This document shows, piece by piece, positions 25,410-36,826 of a stretch of DNA of 64,000 bases. The position numbers were made by a program, and so were the translations under genes. The stretch is from contig JACGCM010001594.1 of NCBI GenBank assembly GCA_014058105.1, forward strand, positions 1,178,001-1,242,000, in the 5' to 3' direction. How positions within the stretch are numbered: the first letter of the stretch is position 1; every line of letters starts with the position of its first letter. The stretch comes from Kingdonia uniflora (taxonomy: Eukaryota; Streptophyta; Magnoliopsida; Ranunculales; Circaeasteraceae). A model generated the notes under the pieces. That model searched no databases. It worked only from the letters and a program-made list of their open reading frames with translations, and had not been told where the DNA came from.

Positions 25410-25639
25410 CATTCGAACGAATTAGGAGGCCGTTCGAACGAATTGGAAACTATTATAATTGTCGAGACAAACAACAAGTTTGAGGGCATTTCAATAGTTC
25501 GTTCGAACGACTTGTACGTCAATCTCAAAACTGCATTTTCTTTTTGTCGAGAAAGTCAACATTTTCTAGTTTTTCCTTTTCCGTTTGAGCGACAGAGGAG
25601 GTCATTCGAATGAGACTTTGTTCCTGTCGTTCGAACGAC
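25410..25639. repeat. cluster of TTCGAACGA-type palindromes in the LINE tail
   Basis: At least four good copies of a TTCGAACGA-like core: 25410-25420 (CATTCGAACGA), 25431-25440 (CGTTCGAACG), 25497-25511 (GTTCGTTCGAACGAC) and 25628-25639 (CGTTCGAACGACT). Degenerate copies lie near 25582 and 25603. The spacing is irregular. Each core is an inverted repeat. Confidence 0.7.
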
Positions 25640-25850
25640 TCTGGACTCGTTAGAATAAATTCATGCAATTCCCTTGTATATTTTCTTCTGTATTTCCTTA
25701 TTTTTGTAAAGAGCCCATATGCATATGCCCTAGTATCCTGTACAAGGGTATAACATGGCTGGTTTTCCCACATCTTGTAAACATTTGTTTGGATATATAT
25801 TACTAGACTTTTTGCAAAAAAGTATAGGCCTAGCCGAAGAACAGGAGAAA

Positions 25851-27059
25851 GCGAAGTGGGGTGAAATTTAGGTTTTGTGTTAGGAGCTGGATCTGAAAAG
25901 TTTTATTTTATATCACTGTTTTCATTTCCCTTAAAGATAAATGTCCAACGAAATACTACAAGTTACAGCAAACCCGCAAAGGACATGGGCAATGCTTTTG
26001 AAGCAAACATCATCCAATTCACAAAATCATTTGAATTTCACAATGATAAGTCAATACCTTCGAGCGAGAGGAGAAGTTTGACTCCAATTTTTCCTTCACT
26101 TCTATTCTTTCCTTAGGGCTGACTCTACTATGAGAAAATAAATCTCTTAACAGCAATCACTTTTTCTTATGTATAAAAGCTAAAGGACCATACAACAACA
26201 GTTCCACAGAACAGATACCAAATTTCACTCCTCGAAAAAAGGTGCATTGACATTTCCGTGTCTAAAGTCTATACAAAAATTACATCTTCTTGAAAACAAC
26301 ATAACGGTTAACAAGAACGATAATTTATATGATTGCAAATATAGAAAGAAAGTCAATTTTACATTATGCGTAAAGTTCTTACAAAAAGAACAGGCTCCAA
26401 TTGTAGAGTACGGGATTCAACTTTAAATGCATGACGTGCTCATATATAAAGCAACTAAATCAAGTTATAGGTGCAAGTATGCTCAAATATTGATGCATGC
26501 CATCTTCTTTGGTCGGAATGCTTTGCAGATGTAACATCATTTGTAATAAGGAGGGGGACCTTACCAGTTTTTGCAGCATAAAGCTTTTACAACATGGTTA
26601 TGCTTCTGGGGTTTTCCTTTTCAAATTTGATGAGGTTTGTTCTGGATGACGCTTCCCAAAAATAGACCTACAACATATTTGTAAGGGTAGTAGCAAGTTA
26701 GCAACAAAAACAAACATTAAAAAAGAAAACATAAACAAGATGGGGGAGTGCCATTAGGATTATGGAAATAATATCGTTCATAATATATAAAAGACTGGAA
26801 ATTACTTTGGCAATAGCCAAAAATGGAGTTTTCAAAAAATAAAATAACGAACATGCACAAAAATAACAATTTTGTTTGGTTCTTGGAAAATGAACCTCCT
26901 AAAAATTATATTTCAATAAATTTTTATTCCACATTATTTGGTCTCAAACATCCTCTCGTATTGAATGAAAATTCTAGATAGATAGTGTATGTAGGGAAAA
27001 TATCAAGAGAGAAAAGTATAATTTAGATTACAAATAGAAACATTTGGTATAGAGAGAAT
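25851..27059. other. AT-rich stretch without a recognisable gene
   Basis: Only short shadow frames. A minus-strand stretch near 26480-26690 reads partly open, but I recognise nothing in it. No terminal repeats, RNA gene or known protein motif seen. Confidence 0.4.
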
Positions 27060-27095
27060 CTAGATAACAAGCAAAGTGGCACGCGCTAGCGCGTG
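27060..27095 (-). mobile_element. candidate Helitron 3' terminus
   Basis: Read on the minus strand, a perfect 16-nt palindrome CACGCGCTAGCGCGTG (27080-27095) is followed 16 nt later by CTAG (27063-27060). Helitrons end in CTRR shortly after a GC-rich hairpin. The base after CTAG is A, not the T expected from host DNA. The captured gene fragments to the right are all on the minus strand, as expected for an element ending here. The 5' end was not found. Confidence 0.4.
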
Positions 27096-27993
27096 TGAAC
27101 ACATTATTTGTATGATATAAGTTGGGTTTGAGTGTAATTTTGTGATATATTAAGGTTTACCTTTTCTTTGCTTAGGAATACCATATTATGCCCGTATTTT
27201 AACAAATATTATATGCCGGATAATACTCGTTATTGGATATAGTCTCTGCAACTGCAATAAATTTTGTGTATTTGGTTTTGTTTCATATTACCGATGAGAG
27301 TAGGCAAGTAGACATGAAGTACATTTAAGATATTATAAATGACAAACTATATACTACACAATACATGAATTTGAGTAACAACACTACAACTCAACCACAA
27401 ATGTTTGTGATATGCTAACCATTAGATTTATGTATGAGATAAAGCTTAGCTAAATCAACGGGCAACAACTATCTAAATCGCGCGATCACAAGCATTTCTA
27501 GTGTATAAGGCAGAGCATATAATTGGGCAAAGAATGAACTTAAGAAAAATAAACATCCCTCTGGCCATTACTGAAACATTTTGACATAACAGCCTACATT
27601 GTGATACTATTGATAGTTGAACTAATATTTCATTTTAATTTGTGTTATCATCCATATATATTCCAAGATTAATCTGCATAGATAAACTTTGTTAGGAAGT
27701 TGAAAGGGGGTAACTCCATTGGATATCAATAAAATTTTAAATATAATAAGTACATAACAACTAATAATGCAATATATTATCATCTAAGAACAGTTTGAGG
27801 ACCCAAACCCGTTGAATATGAGTTATGAATGGTAGGTTTTGGCTTAAACAAGACCAATTTTATACTCTAATTGTATACTATAGTTTAATTTCATCTTGCC
27901 ATAATACATACACAACACCTGGGAGTGTATTTCAACAATTGCGCATGTCCAATTTGAAATTTATGATGAAAATAAATATAAGATCCACATCTC

Positions 27994-28249
27994 TGTAGAA
28001 AGGTTGGTCCAGATCCTAGGTACAAAGACAATTATCCGTCACTTACTATCACCGAGTCCTTTTGAGCCCGCTTGGTTGTGGGAGTTGGAAGAACTCCGCG
28101 GTTAACTGTGTTTGGGCGAGAGCAATCCTGGGATGGGTGGCCCACCGGGAAGCTGCTCCCCTGCCAAATAAAAACCTCACACTGCTAGAGATCCACAATG
28201 GCTAAGTGGAGATAGTATCAGTGAGTAAAGTATAGGGTGGATCATTACA
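27994..28249 (+). repeat. Cassandra-like LTR carrying a 5S rRNA-derived region
   Basis: A 256 bp segment, TGTAGAAAGG...ATCATTACA, with TG...CA ends and a central 5S rRNA-like block (28091-28159). Cassandra TRIM elements are known for LTRs with such a 5S domain. No second LTR, primer site or matching target duplication is visible, so this is a solo or decayed LTR; the ends are inferred. Confidence 0.6.
28091..28159 (+). pseudogene. 5S rRNA-derived sequence
   Basis: GAACTCCGCGGTTAACTGTG, then TTTGGGCGAGAGCAATCCTG and GGATGGGTGGCC follow the 3' half of plant 5S rRNA, including the internal pol III promoter region (intermediate element and box C). Several changes from the usual sequence and the lack of a matching 5' half show it is not a working 5S gene. 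Confidence 0.75.
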
Positions 28250-28504
28250 ATAAACACAAATTTTTTACCAAATGAAATCAAGATTAACTGTCATTTCAAG
28301 GTATTAAAATCCATTCCCAACGAAACCAAGTTATCTATGAATGAAAACATAGAATGTAAAAGTTTTTGCATGAATAAAAAAATTCCTAATTAAATTGGGG
28401 TCTGGGTTTCTATTTGTAAGGCTCGTTACATCTACATGGGTTTATTCAAAGTCGAAGCTTCTGCCGGCTTGGCCATATCATTTTTACTTATAACCAAAAA
28501 ATAC

Positions 28505-29181
28505 CGGGTAATAATTTCCAGTAACAGGTTTCTTCATTTGCAAGTCCCAATCTTCTTTATAATCACGAACCTGCAAAACAAATAATATTTCTAAATCAAA
28601 CTGCGCAAGGATCAAGAAGATCAAACTATATATACTAGAATCACACTGGAGAAGGGAGTATCTCCACTTCCTGAAGATGCATGGGTTACATACAAAAAAT
28701 TGACCCCAGAACACACCGGCTAGTCTTCCATTATAATAGATATCAACTCCAATTAATGTTTTTACCCTCGAAAGAATTTAATAAACATACCCTTTTAATA
28801 AAATATCGCCCATTATAATCTGTATATAACGTTTTATTGGTCTTCATAGTAGTCAAAATTAGTATTGCAACTTCTTTCCCACGTCCATCATCGACTTATA
28901 TTGGTCCAATCTATAGTTGCAGACATTATCGATAAGCAGAATGTCAAAAAATAGTATCTGTGAATAGAGAGATCAATAAAGAAGTTAGTATGCTTACGGC
29001 GAACTCAACTTTGACATGCTCTTTCCTCTTGTAAACTCTTGTGATCTGAAAATATTCACATAGATAAAAGACATTGTCATGATATAATGAGCCCTAAGGA
29101 CAACAATTTAAATGTGTCTAGTTAAAGGACCTGACGTATCCAAGGGTTGATCCTTTGATGTACTTCAGCTAGCACTGGCCC
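28505..29181 (-). pseudogene. alpha-mannosidase gene fragment, four exons with introns
   Basis: Four consecutive exons of a plant lysosomal-type (GH38) alpha-mannosidase are readable on the minus strand: 29181-29131 (VLAEVHQRINPWIRQ), 29045-28998 (ITRVYKRKEHVKVEFA), 28910-28791 (VDDGRGKEVA, TMKTNKTLYTDYNGRYFIKR) and 28570-28505 (VRDYKEDWDLQ, VTGNYYP). All have GT/AG borders, and phase is kept between exons. One TAA lies in the third. Only this middle-to-C-terminal part is present; the N-terminal catalytic part is absent. The family removes mannose from glycans in vacuole or wall. Introns show the fragment was copied or moved as DNA. Confidence 0.8.
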
Positions 29182-29540
29182 CTGAAGAACAGTTAAAGAA
29201 ATCTAAACAATAAAGAAATTATAATGAGAAGAACATCAGAACATGGTAGGCAGTAGCAAATAATTAGCTGGATCGAGCATTGTAGCCTGTAGGTGGTGGT
29301 TGGGCCAGGTCTCAAGTGTTATAGGTGGTTGATTGGCCAACTAAGAGTATGGTCATTATCGCAAGTCAGGGATCTTAAGTGTTGTAGAGGTCAGATAAAA
29401 AATGAGAATTCCCTATAATCTAAGAGCCCTACATTATGTCTTATCTATTAGTATCGACCTTTCGTATATTTTTTTAATTTTATTATTAATATGACTGCCA
29501 GAGGATTTTCAAAGAAACTGCAGCGAAACATAATACTTAC

Positions 29541-31600
29541 AAAATTTACAAGCTTTGAAGCCATAACTTGAATAGATTTTAGAGAAACAAGTGCATCCTC
29601 AGCACATGCGACAACCAAAACTGGCAGGTCCTTAAGAGATTTAAGCAATATTTCTACTTTCTGTGTCGAGAGAAATGTTTTAGATGATAATATATCAATT
29701 TCATGGAGTGTTTCATCCCAACCTTCTACACATAGTGGAACCGGATTGCATAAATAACCATTTTAATAACCAAATGAAATGAGTACATTTATTGGCAATC
29801 ACTAAAGACATAAAAGCTAGAGTATTTGTATGAAAATATAATTTATGAGTAATGCCAATAAACATAAATTTGCAACTTAACTATAAATATACATTGACGA
29901 TAGACAAAAATGCATACCATTAGATTTCTAGTTACATGGATTTCTATATAGCTTTCCAATTTTTCAAGCTCGTGACACAAGGTTCTGTCATACTAATTTT
30001 TTACTTTCATCATGCATGTCTAGCGAGGATATCAATAAGGTGCGGAGGTCAATATAGACCTCATAGTATGTTTAAAGGGGCAATGGCATGGCTTTTTGCA
30101 TTACTCATTATTTATTACCTATACAATGTGACTCCTTTATTCGTTACTTAATTATCCAACTATTTTGTGAATATCTTTGTTTCATGCATACTTGTTCTGC
30201 TCCATATACGAAATAAAAAGAACCGAGTCAACTCTGCCATCCCAACAGCCTCAACTATTTTCCTAAATACCAAAATGAATAAAAATACCTTAATAAACAA
30301 ATAAGCAGAATATGTGAACTTTTTGATTGATTTCAAATTCTAATCATTAGCAGGTTAGATAGAGTGATATTCTCAGAATAGGATAATATAATTTTCTTAA
30401 GCAATGTATCATTCTTGGATAAGCATACCTTGCAAAGGTTCAAAACCTCTATCGTTAGTTTGGTAGTATCATACCATGAATGTCGATTAACCACTTGAGT
30501 AATCTCAGTACGTAGCAAAGCCCACACCAAGTGCTTCTTCCCTAAAGAAGTATGTAATAGAATCCTAGCAAAGGAAGAAACAACTTCTCTTGACAAGTTT
30601 ATACCAATCAGCATAATTCCCCTGATTTGTACTTGTAAGATGTAAATGATTAATCTATTTTGATTAGATCATTGATTTGAAAGGTAGAATCAACTGTTAT
30701 TCAACTAGGCAGCTAGAAAATAACTATGAGAAGAGAGCCAATAAAATATAATATTTTTTCAAGTATTAAGCAATAGAATGGGATCACCATGGGAGATACT
30801 CCAAGAAAAAGGACAATATCCAAATTTAAAAAGTCGGAAGCAGAATTAAGATTACTTGTAATATAATATCAAGCAGGTGTACTCACATGCTTGGGATTTT
30901 TAGATTCCCGGGATCCATCATCATGGCCAACAAGAACTATTGAAGAAGATCAACCTACATACAACAAAAAGATAAAAGAAGATTAACCTACATACAAAAG
31001 AAAATCACAATCTCACATCCGTCAAGAAGTCTAAAATATGGCAAATTTGTCAAATAATGTTTATATAGTAGGAAAAAGGACAAGCAAAAATAAGAAGTTC
31101 AAATTGATATTAGAAGCCATTTTTTACAACACTAAGTTTTAGATATCGTAAATACAAAAAAATGGAGTAAATGCAATACCTAAGTTTCAAGCTTGTACGG
31201 ATTAGGCAGTTAATTTTCTTCCAAATCATTTTTGCGTGGAGGGGAAATTAAACCCCAACTTGGTAGATCAAAAGCAACAACCTCGCATCCAACTTGTCGT
31301 GCAGGCACTCCCATCACATGCCCCTATGAGAACACTCCCCCTCCAAACCCAAGCACCAAAGCAATGCCAACATTTCCAGTTTCATCAATGTTTGCCACTG
31401 AATTCTTAAGATCCTTGCTATTATCTCAATCATCTAAGCTAAAAGCAGAGATTTCTTCAGAGAAATAAGCAGGTGAATTTGTAGAACCCTCTAACAATGG
31501 GGCGTACTGAGAGGAACTGTGGAATTGATTACTAAAGCTTCTATGGAGATTATGATTTTGGCTTTTAGATGAAACAGTCAGAGCTTATCTTTCAAGTCTA
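29541..31600 (-). pseudogene. alpha/beta hydrolase gene fragment with introns
   Basis: Exons on the minus strand: about 31600-31180 (NVGIALVLGFGGGVFS, then VVAFDLPSWGLISPPRK), 30954-30887 (the VLVGHDDGS nucleophile-elbow region), 30621-30429 (INLSREVVSSFARILL, LGKKHLVWALLRTEI) and about 29747-29541 (CVEGWDETLHE, DLPVLVVACAEDALVSLKS). These match a plant alpha/beta hydrolase family. Stops sit in exon 1 (TGA, TAG, TAA), and a frameshift precedes GHDDG. The expected C-terminal exon (a GCGHLPHE-type motif with the catalytic His) is missing; within about 360 bp the alpha-mannosidase fragment begins instead. Substrate unknown. Confidence 0.8.
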
Positions 31601-31934
31601 CGCCTGCCTGAGGTCATTCAAGGAGAAATGCATCTTGAGTTGTGTTCGAGGAAATTAGTGGATGTTAGAGACCGAGATAGAGGTGATTCAAAAAGGTTGA
31701 GCTTGTACGTTCATCAGTTTGTAATATGCTTGCCAAAAATGGCATTGTTCGACCGGAATTAATATATTTTTCTTTCCTAAGGTGCATATATTAAGTAGAG
31801 ATGGATGCATATAATAAAAAGACTGAAACAACCAAAGGAGGTACACAAATTTGCCATTAGTAGGTGTTGTATTTTTGGGGTTGGATACCAATCAGAGCTT
31901 CAAATTTACATGTACTACATAGTTGGTTCTCACC

Positions 31935-32362
31935 TTAAGAGGTCAGCTTCCAGCTTTGTCAATATACAAATGAAGTTTTCCACAGCTTTTACGGAATACT
32001 GATCGCCCACACTATTGAGCTTTCCAGATACACTGTATAAATATGAAAAGACAAAAAGGAAAATGAATTAAACGGTTGATTTGAAGAAAGGTCATTTAAT
32101 TATAAGTATATTTATTAAGTAGCTAGGGAACATATATCCATGCGGATATTTTAAAGAGAAGGCCTTTTAATCAGTCATAAATGCTGAAAGTAGGTCTCCA
32201 ACTTCTGCTTTGGCATTTTCTGAGCTTGGCGAACACACTAGTATTTCCAATCTATGATTATTCACATGCAAACATTGCGGCACCATACGTGCTGAGATTA
32301 ACCCCTTGATCTTGAGTGAGAAATACTCACTCTTGCCTACAAACTGATCCCTATAATCGAAT
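31935..32362 (-). pseudogene. two unidentified exon-like stretches
   Basis: Two minus-strand open stretches look like exons of a further captured gene. 32362-32168 contains SEYFSLKIKGLISARMVPQ and LEILVCSPSSENAKAEVGDL. 32024-31935 contains LNSVGDQYSVKAVENFICIL and TKLEADLL and ends near a GT (AAGGTGAGA). I do not recognise the family. They could be N-terminal exons of the neighbouring hydrolase or part of another gene. Confidence 0.35.
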
Positions 32363-32589
32363 GGAACATTACTTACGATAAGAAGTTTTCCACAATTATT
32401 ACTATGCTACTGAGACCACATACATGTTTCCATTTTTAGTGGGAAGTTGTCATACTATAACTAAAATGTAAATAGGAAAATAAATTTTATTAGAGCCCAT
32501 TTTATATAAGAGTAAGATACACTAAAATAAAGAAGTTTACTAATAATAAGTGCAAGAGAATAATATTTATATAGGTAATACCCTTCTTT

Positions 32590-32725
32590 CTATATTTGGT
32601 TCCTTCACTTTTGTTTTCAACACAAATATAAGCTCCAATCTTTGTGTTTTGATTAGATTCCTTACTTCGCTCTGTATTTGGGGTCTGTTAAGATCCCTAA
32701 CAATCCAAGTTTGTATCCTAGACAT
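32590..32725 (-). pseudogene. LINE endonuclease fragment
   Basis: Minus-strand reading IQTWIVRDLNRPQIQSEVRN, then LELIFVLKTKVKEPN, matches the N-terminus of plant LINE ORF2 (usually W-N-V-R-G-L-N, then LLETKVK). It is a short relic from a LINE other than the one at 18300-25850 (different sequence, opposite strand). Confidence 0.7.
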
Positions 32726-32899
32726 TACGTCTAGAATAGGTTTATGGAGGCCCCCTCATTAGCCCCATATCTTGTATTCCCTTTTCAGATTCTACTTCCT
32801 TGTCTTTGTTAGGGTAAAATAATATCTTGCCTTAATTTCCAGCCATTGATGTTCTCCACAACCAGTATTTGGCATGTCCAGGCAAAATATCCAGTCAGG

Positions 32900-34650
32900 A
32901 AGCCAAGACTTTTGACTCCCAGATAGTATTGGAAGCTCACACTAGAGTAAGTCTTACTAATAAAACTACGTAACAAAAATATACCACCAATATAAACTTA
33001 AGTTATTGTTGATAATTTTGTAGAGCCTTCAGAAGGAGAAGAATAGAAGGCATGTGAAGGAAAGGAGGAGATCCCTTAAATTCTTATTGATACCAATGCA
33101 CTTCTAATTGGTGGTTCAGACTTTAATAGGTCTAGAGAGGACTATCGATGTATTTAAAGAAAAATCTTAATGCCCTAAAATTAAAAACAAGAAGAAAAAA
33201 AGGCATTTGGAATAACAAACGTAAGAAAGAGCTCCTGCAGATAAATCTAAGATCCCATAAATTAGTAACAATAAGCTCCTTTTTTTCCAGCTTCAAGGTA
33301 AGTTCCTGTTTTTTGATTATTTACAAGAATAAGAGGTTTTATAAACCAAAAGCTCCAAAGATATGAATAGGAATTACAAGATAATATGAGATCAAAGCCA
33401 TCAAATATCATCCCCACCTTCAAAGGATACAAAACTAGAAAAATGCAAGAAATTGGAAAGGGCAACCCAAAATTTACACATGACAACTCAAAACCAAACC
33501 AAGGTTGATTCAACAAGACATCTTATCCAATGCAAAATAATTATACAATCTCATACCAAGTCCCAAACCTGCCTAGTTTGATGAAAAGGTATGATGACTT
33601 CCACAATAAGGTGATGAAAGTAAAGTTTGACACTTTGGTCTCTCTTTTTACTCTGTCGACAAAAGATTATTTCTTGAGCAGAGTATTAAAGTATTCATTA
33701 CATCTTTGGATTTACATTTATAAACACAAAAGTTAAGTTTAATATTTCTACTAAGTAAATTCATCAGTGATCTCCAATAAAATTGATAGAGAAAACTACC
33801 TAAGAAGCTAATACTACAAAGAAGACCTATGTAGTCAATAATTCTTTACATATAACCTATCCAGCCCTAATCAAATCAAAGCACAAAGAATACCTATACA
33901 AATCAAATACAATTTTAATATCTCTATTAGAGCAATGTGTAAATTCTTGAAATTAAACCCCTTAAACACTCATCATTCAAATCAATTATAGATAAAGCCA
34001 TAATTGTGGTGAGGAACCAAACCTACAACAACAATCTGTACTTGAACCTACAATAGTAATCCGTACTTGGGTAGGCCTGCAACAAATCTTTGTTATAAAT
34101 TAAAACATCAATCAATTATCAATTAAAGAATAAAGAACTTTTCATAGACATAAATCAAATATAAAAAAACAGATTCGTAATGATGTAATTAGAAAACAAC
34201 AACTCTTGATTGGAGAAAGTAGTTTGTTTTGGCTGATAATGACTCCTAATCCCTAAAGAAATCCAAAAGTATGTTTTTTCATCAATCAATTAAAGATTTA
34301 TTTTCTTACTAATAAGATAAATAGATTCGTAATATCGTAATTAGAAGACAACAACTATTGATTAAAAAAAGAAGTTTGATTTGGCTGATAGGAAATTTGA
34401 CTACTTATATGAAGAGAAAGAGATTCACAAAGAAGTAATTCAAAAATAGCAAGAAATAATACCGTAATTAGAAAACAATAACTATTAATTGAAGAATCAA
34501 TTTAGGTTTGATCTGTAGAAGTCTTATATGAATCAATTTAGGTTTGATTTGTAGAATTCAAATAGGGATGGAGAATTAATTTATAGAGGAGAAGAATTTC
34601 TATAGGGGAGAAGGAGGCTAAAAGGGAAGAAGGTTAAAATCATAAAAATG
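32900..34650. other. AT-rich stretch with degenerate direct repeats
   Basis: No gene recognised. Segments near 34165, 34325 and 34455 share a motif of the type GTAATTAGAAAACAACAACT, with GTTTGTTTTGGCTGATA-like sequence after the first two copies. ATTTAGGTTTGAT occurs twice (about 34503 and 34538). These look like decayed direct repeats about 130-160 bp apart. Confidence 0.45.
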
Positions 34651-34689
34651 CCATGCAATTCTTAAATTGAGAGTTGGACGGTCTAGATG

Positions 34690-34715
34690 ATTTCCATGGT
34701 ACATACCATGGAAAT
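34690..34715. repeat. 26-nt inverted repeat
   Basis: ATTTCCATGGTA and TACCATGGAAAT, perfect 12-nt arms around a 2-nt centre (CA). It lies 247 bp left of Tat element 2. No gene context. Confidence 0.7.
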
Positions 34716-34961
34716 AATTCAGGCCTTCCAAAGAATGCCTCATCATACGCATCGGTGGAATGGACGTATGAAACCAAAGAAAAAAGATGGGTTGACCAGA
34801 GCTTTATTCAAGCCCTAACCATGGAGAACATCCTCCATATAAATAACACTTTCTGACATTTCTAACAATACAAGAAAAGGAAGTTTACAATTTAGAGATT
34901 GTACTCATTTTAGAATGTCCAACATAAACTTAAAAAATCTTTAATGTTGTTAGAATGTCAA

Positions 34962-35559
34962 TGTAGAGACCAGATTTCACAAAGCTCGAAATAGCTTGAA
35001 ATCGATCCTTACACCAAAACTACTATGACAAGAATTAAATAAGAGATAACACTTAACACAGGGGATTTAGCGTGGAAAACCTTTAAATAGGTAAAAAACT
35101 ATGACCTCGAGTGGAGGATTTTGTTAAATTAGTATTATCGCTTGAGAGAGAGAGAATCTGATTACAAGAGTTAATCTAAGAAAAAATAGCTAGAGATCAT
35201 ATAATTACGTGTATAGAATTGTCTATCGACATCCATGTTTCCTTAGGAACTCTACCCTTTTATAGACCCTACTCTCAGCTTGACATCATGCTTGAACACG
35301 TTCTCCTGAAAGTGGAAGTCATGGGCAGTTGAGTGTGTAACTGCTAGCTCGTGGGAGACAGGTGTATGTTGACTTGTTCTGTTTATATCTGTTGTGGACG
35401 ACCCACGTTTTGCTTGAGTTCGTGGTCAATGTGTAACTATTGACGTGTATGTAACGTGTTTTTTTATGCATGAGTCTGGTACTGGATAAGATTGAGTCTT
35501 CCAGAGCTCGAGGTATAGATGAGATCAAGTGTCTATAGCTCGAGAGATAAGTCCCTACA
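34962..35559 (-). repeat. 3' LTR of Tat element 2
   Basis: 598 bp, TG...CA, aligned over its length with 48422-49024. A minus-strand TATA (TCTATAAAAGGG) lies at about 35266-35277, and the matching site in the other LTR at about 48720-48731. The target duplication GTCAA lies directly to the left. Confidence 0.95.
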
Positions 35560-35572
35560 ATCGCCCCCTCGC
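35560..35572 (-). promoter_or_regulatory. polypurine tract of element 2
   Basis: On the minus strand GCGAGGGGGCGAT immediately precedes the LTR start TGTAGGG, almost identical to the tract of element 1. Confidence 0.8.
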
Positions 35573-36784
35573 AACTGAAGTCACGTGTGGCTTTAGTTGA
35601 GAAATACCCTAAACTAGGACACTGTGGTGACGTAAGCGAGAGTTTAAAAAATGGAACGTCTGTATTGATGAGTGTGTTGTCATTATGACGCGTGAGTGTT
35701 ATGGGCAGACTTGTGGTTTTCGCGAGCGGATGACTGTCTTGGGAAATAACGTGCGTTAAATACGGTATCTCTATAAATAGTGGTCAGATCTGATCACCGG
35801 ATAACCTGTAACAAATCTTCACTGTAGAGAAAAAAAAAAAAAAAAATTTAGGGGTGAGAAAAAAAATTGAGTTTTTGGATGCGTACCTTTGCAACATCTT
35901 GGTTAAGATGAGGAATTGAGTGTATCATACCCAGTTTTCTTTCATCATGGAGGAACCACGGATACAAAATTTTGGCTATCAGAGTAGGGAAACTCCCTTT
36001 GCTGTTTTGTTGAAGGAGTGTTGTTTGAAATATTTCTGGGTATTATGTAGCGTCCGATTTAGCGGCTAGGGTGTATGCGATGCAAAATCCCTGGCCTCTA
36101 ATGACGTTCTGATTTCTAAGGTAGGAGTCATCTTCAAGCTCTACTAACTCCGGGTTAGTGGGATAAGGAGGAAGAGACGGTAGTGGTGGAGGTGGCGTAT
36201 GGAAGATGGATCGCTTCCTTCGGCACAATTGTCTTTTCTTTTAATTCTTCCTGCAGGGAAATGAAGGGGAAATAGGTATTTGACCTGTTGTAGTCTTGCA
36301 TTTTTTGAGTTGTGGCTGAGATTTCTCTGGAAGATCAGCATTATCTTGGCAACGAGAAAAGAACTAGAGACCATTCCTCGTGCTTGAGAAAGTATCTGTA
36401 ATATCAAGCTTCTAAAAGCTTAATTCTGTAATTGTAAAATAACGCTGTAGGGGTAGTTCTGTAACAAACTTGTTAGATGAAAATCGAGCGCAATAAAAGA
36501 ATATTTTGTTTGTTTCTTACTAGCGAAAAGTAGAAATAGTCGATACGTCATCGAGCTATAATAATATGGGAGTAAATAGTTGGTGGGATAACATACCTTA
36601 TCCTGCCCCGTAAACAACTCGAGCTTAACAGATGTAAAGATAAAGCTCGAAATGTAACCTTTAGATAGCTCGATTAAGCACGAAAATATAATAGTAAGTA
36701 GTTCGAACCCGGGAAGAGTGGGTTATAGAAACTGAAATATGTTGCATATAGTCAATCGAAATATTAGTCCTGTTAACTGAACAG

Positions 36785-36792
36785 TATAAAAG
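36785..36792 (+). promoter_or_regulatory. antisense TATA box before unit A, element 2
   Basis: TATAAAAG about 35-42 nt before ATG 36827. It is positioned like the TATA of unit A1 in element 1, just inside the 3' LTR and pointing toward integrase. Confidence 0.5.
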
Positions 36793-36826
36793 TGTATCTT
36801 GTTCTTTAAGAAGGTTATTCATAAAA

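Larger units (their letters stand above)
18300..25850 (+). mobile_element. L1-type LINE (non-LTR retrotransposon), degenerate
   Basis: A + strand LINE with ORF1 (18695-20575) and ORF2 (20576-25400): endonuclease, RT, zf-RVT and a terminal RNase H, the usual domain order of plant L1 elements. A solo LTR interrupts RT. The 3' end is uncertain: no clear poly(A) tail or target duplication is visible, and the tail has a cluster of TTCGAACGA-like palindromes. Boundaries are approximate. Confidence 0.85.

Noticed and set aside
26480..26690. Possible minus-strand exon
   Set aside because: Partly open but with stops in every frame and no motif I recognise; not enough to call.
28060..28185. Functional 5S rRNA gene
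   Set aside because: Only the 3' half matches, with several changes, and it is isolated inside an LTR-like segment.
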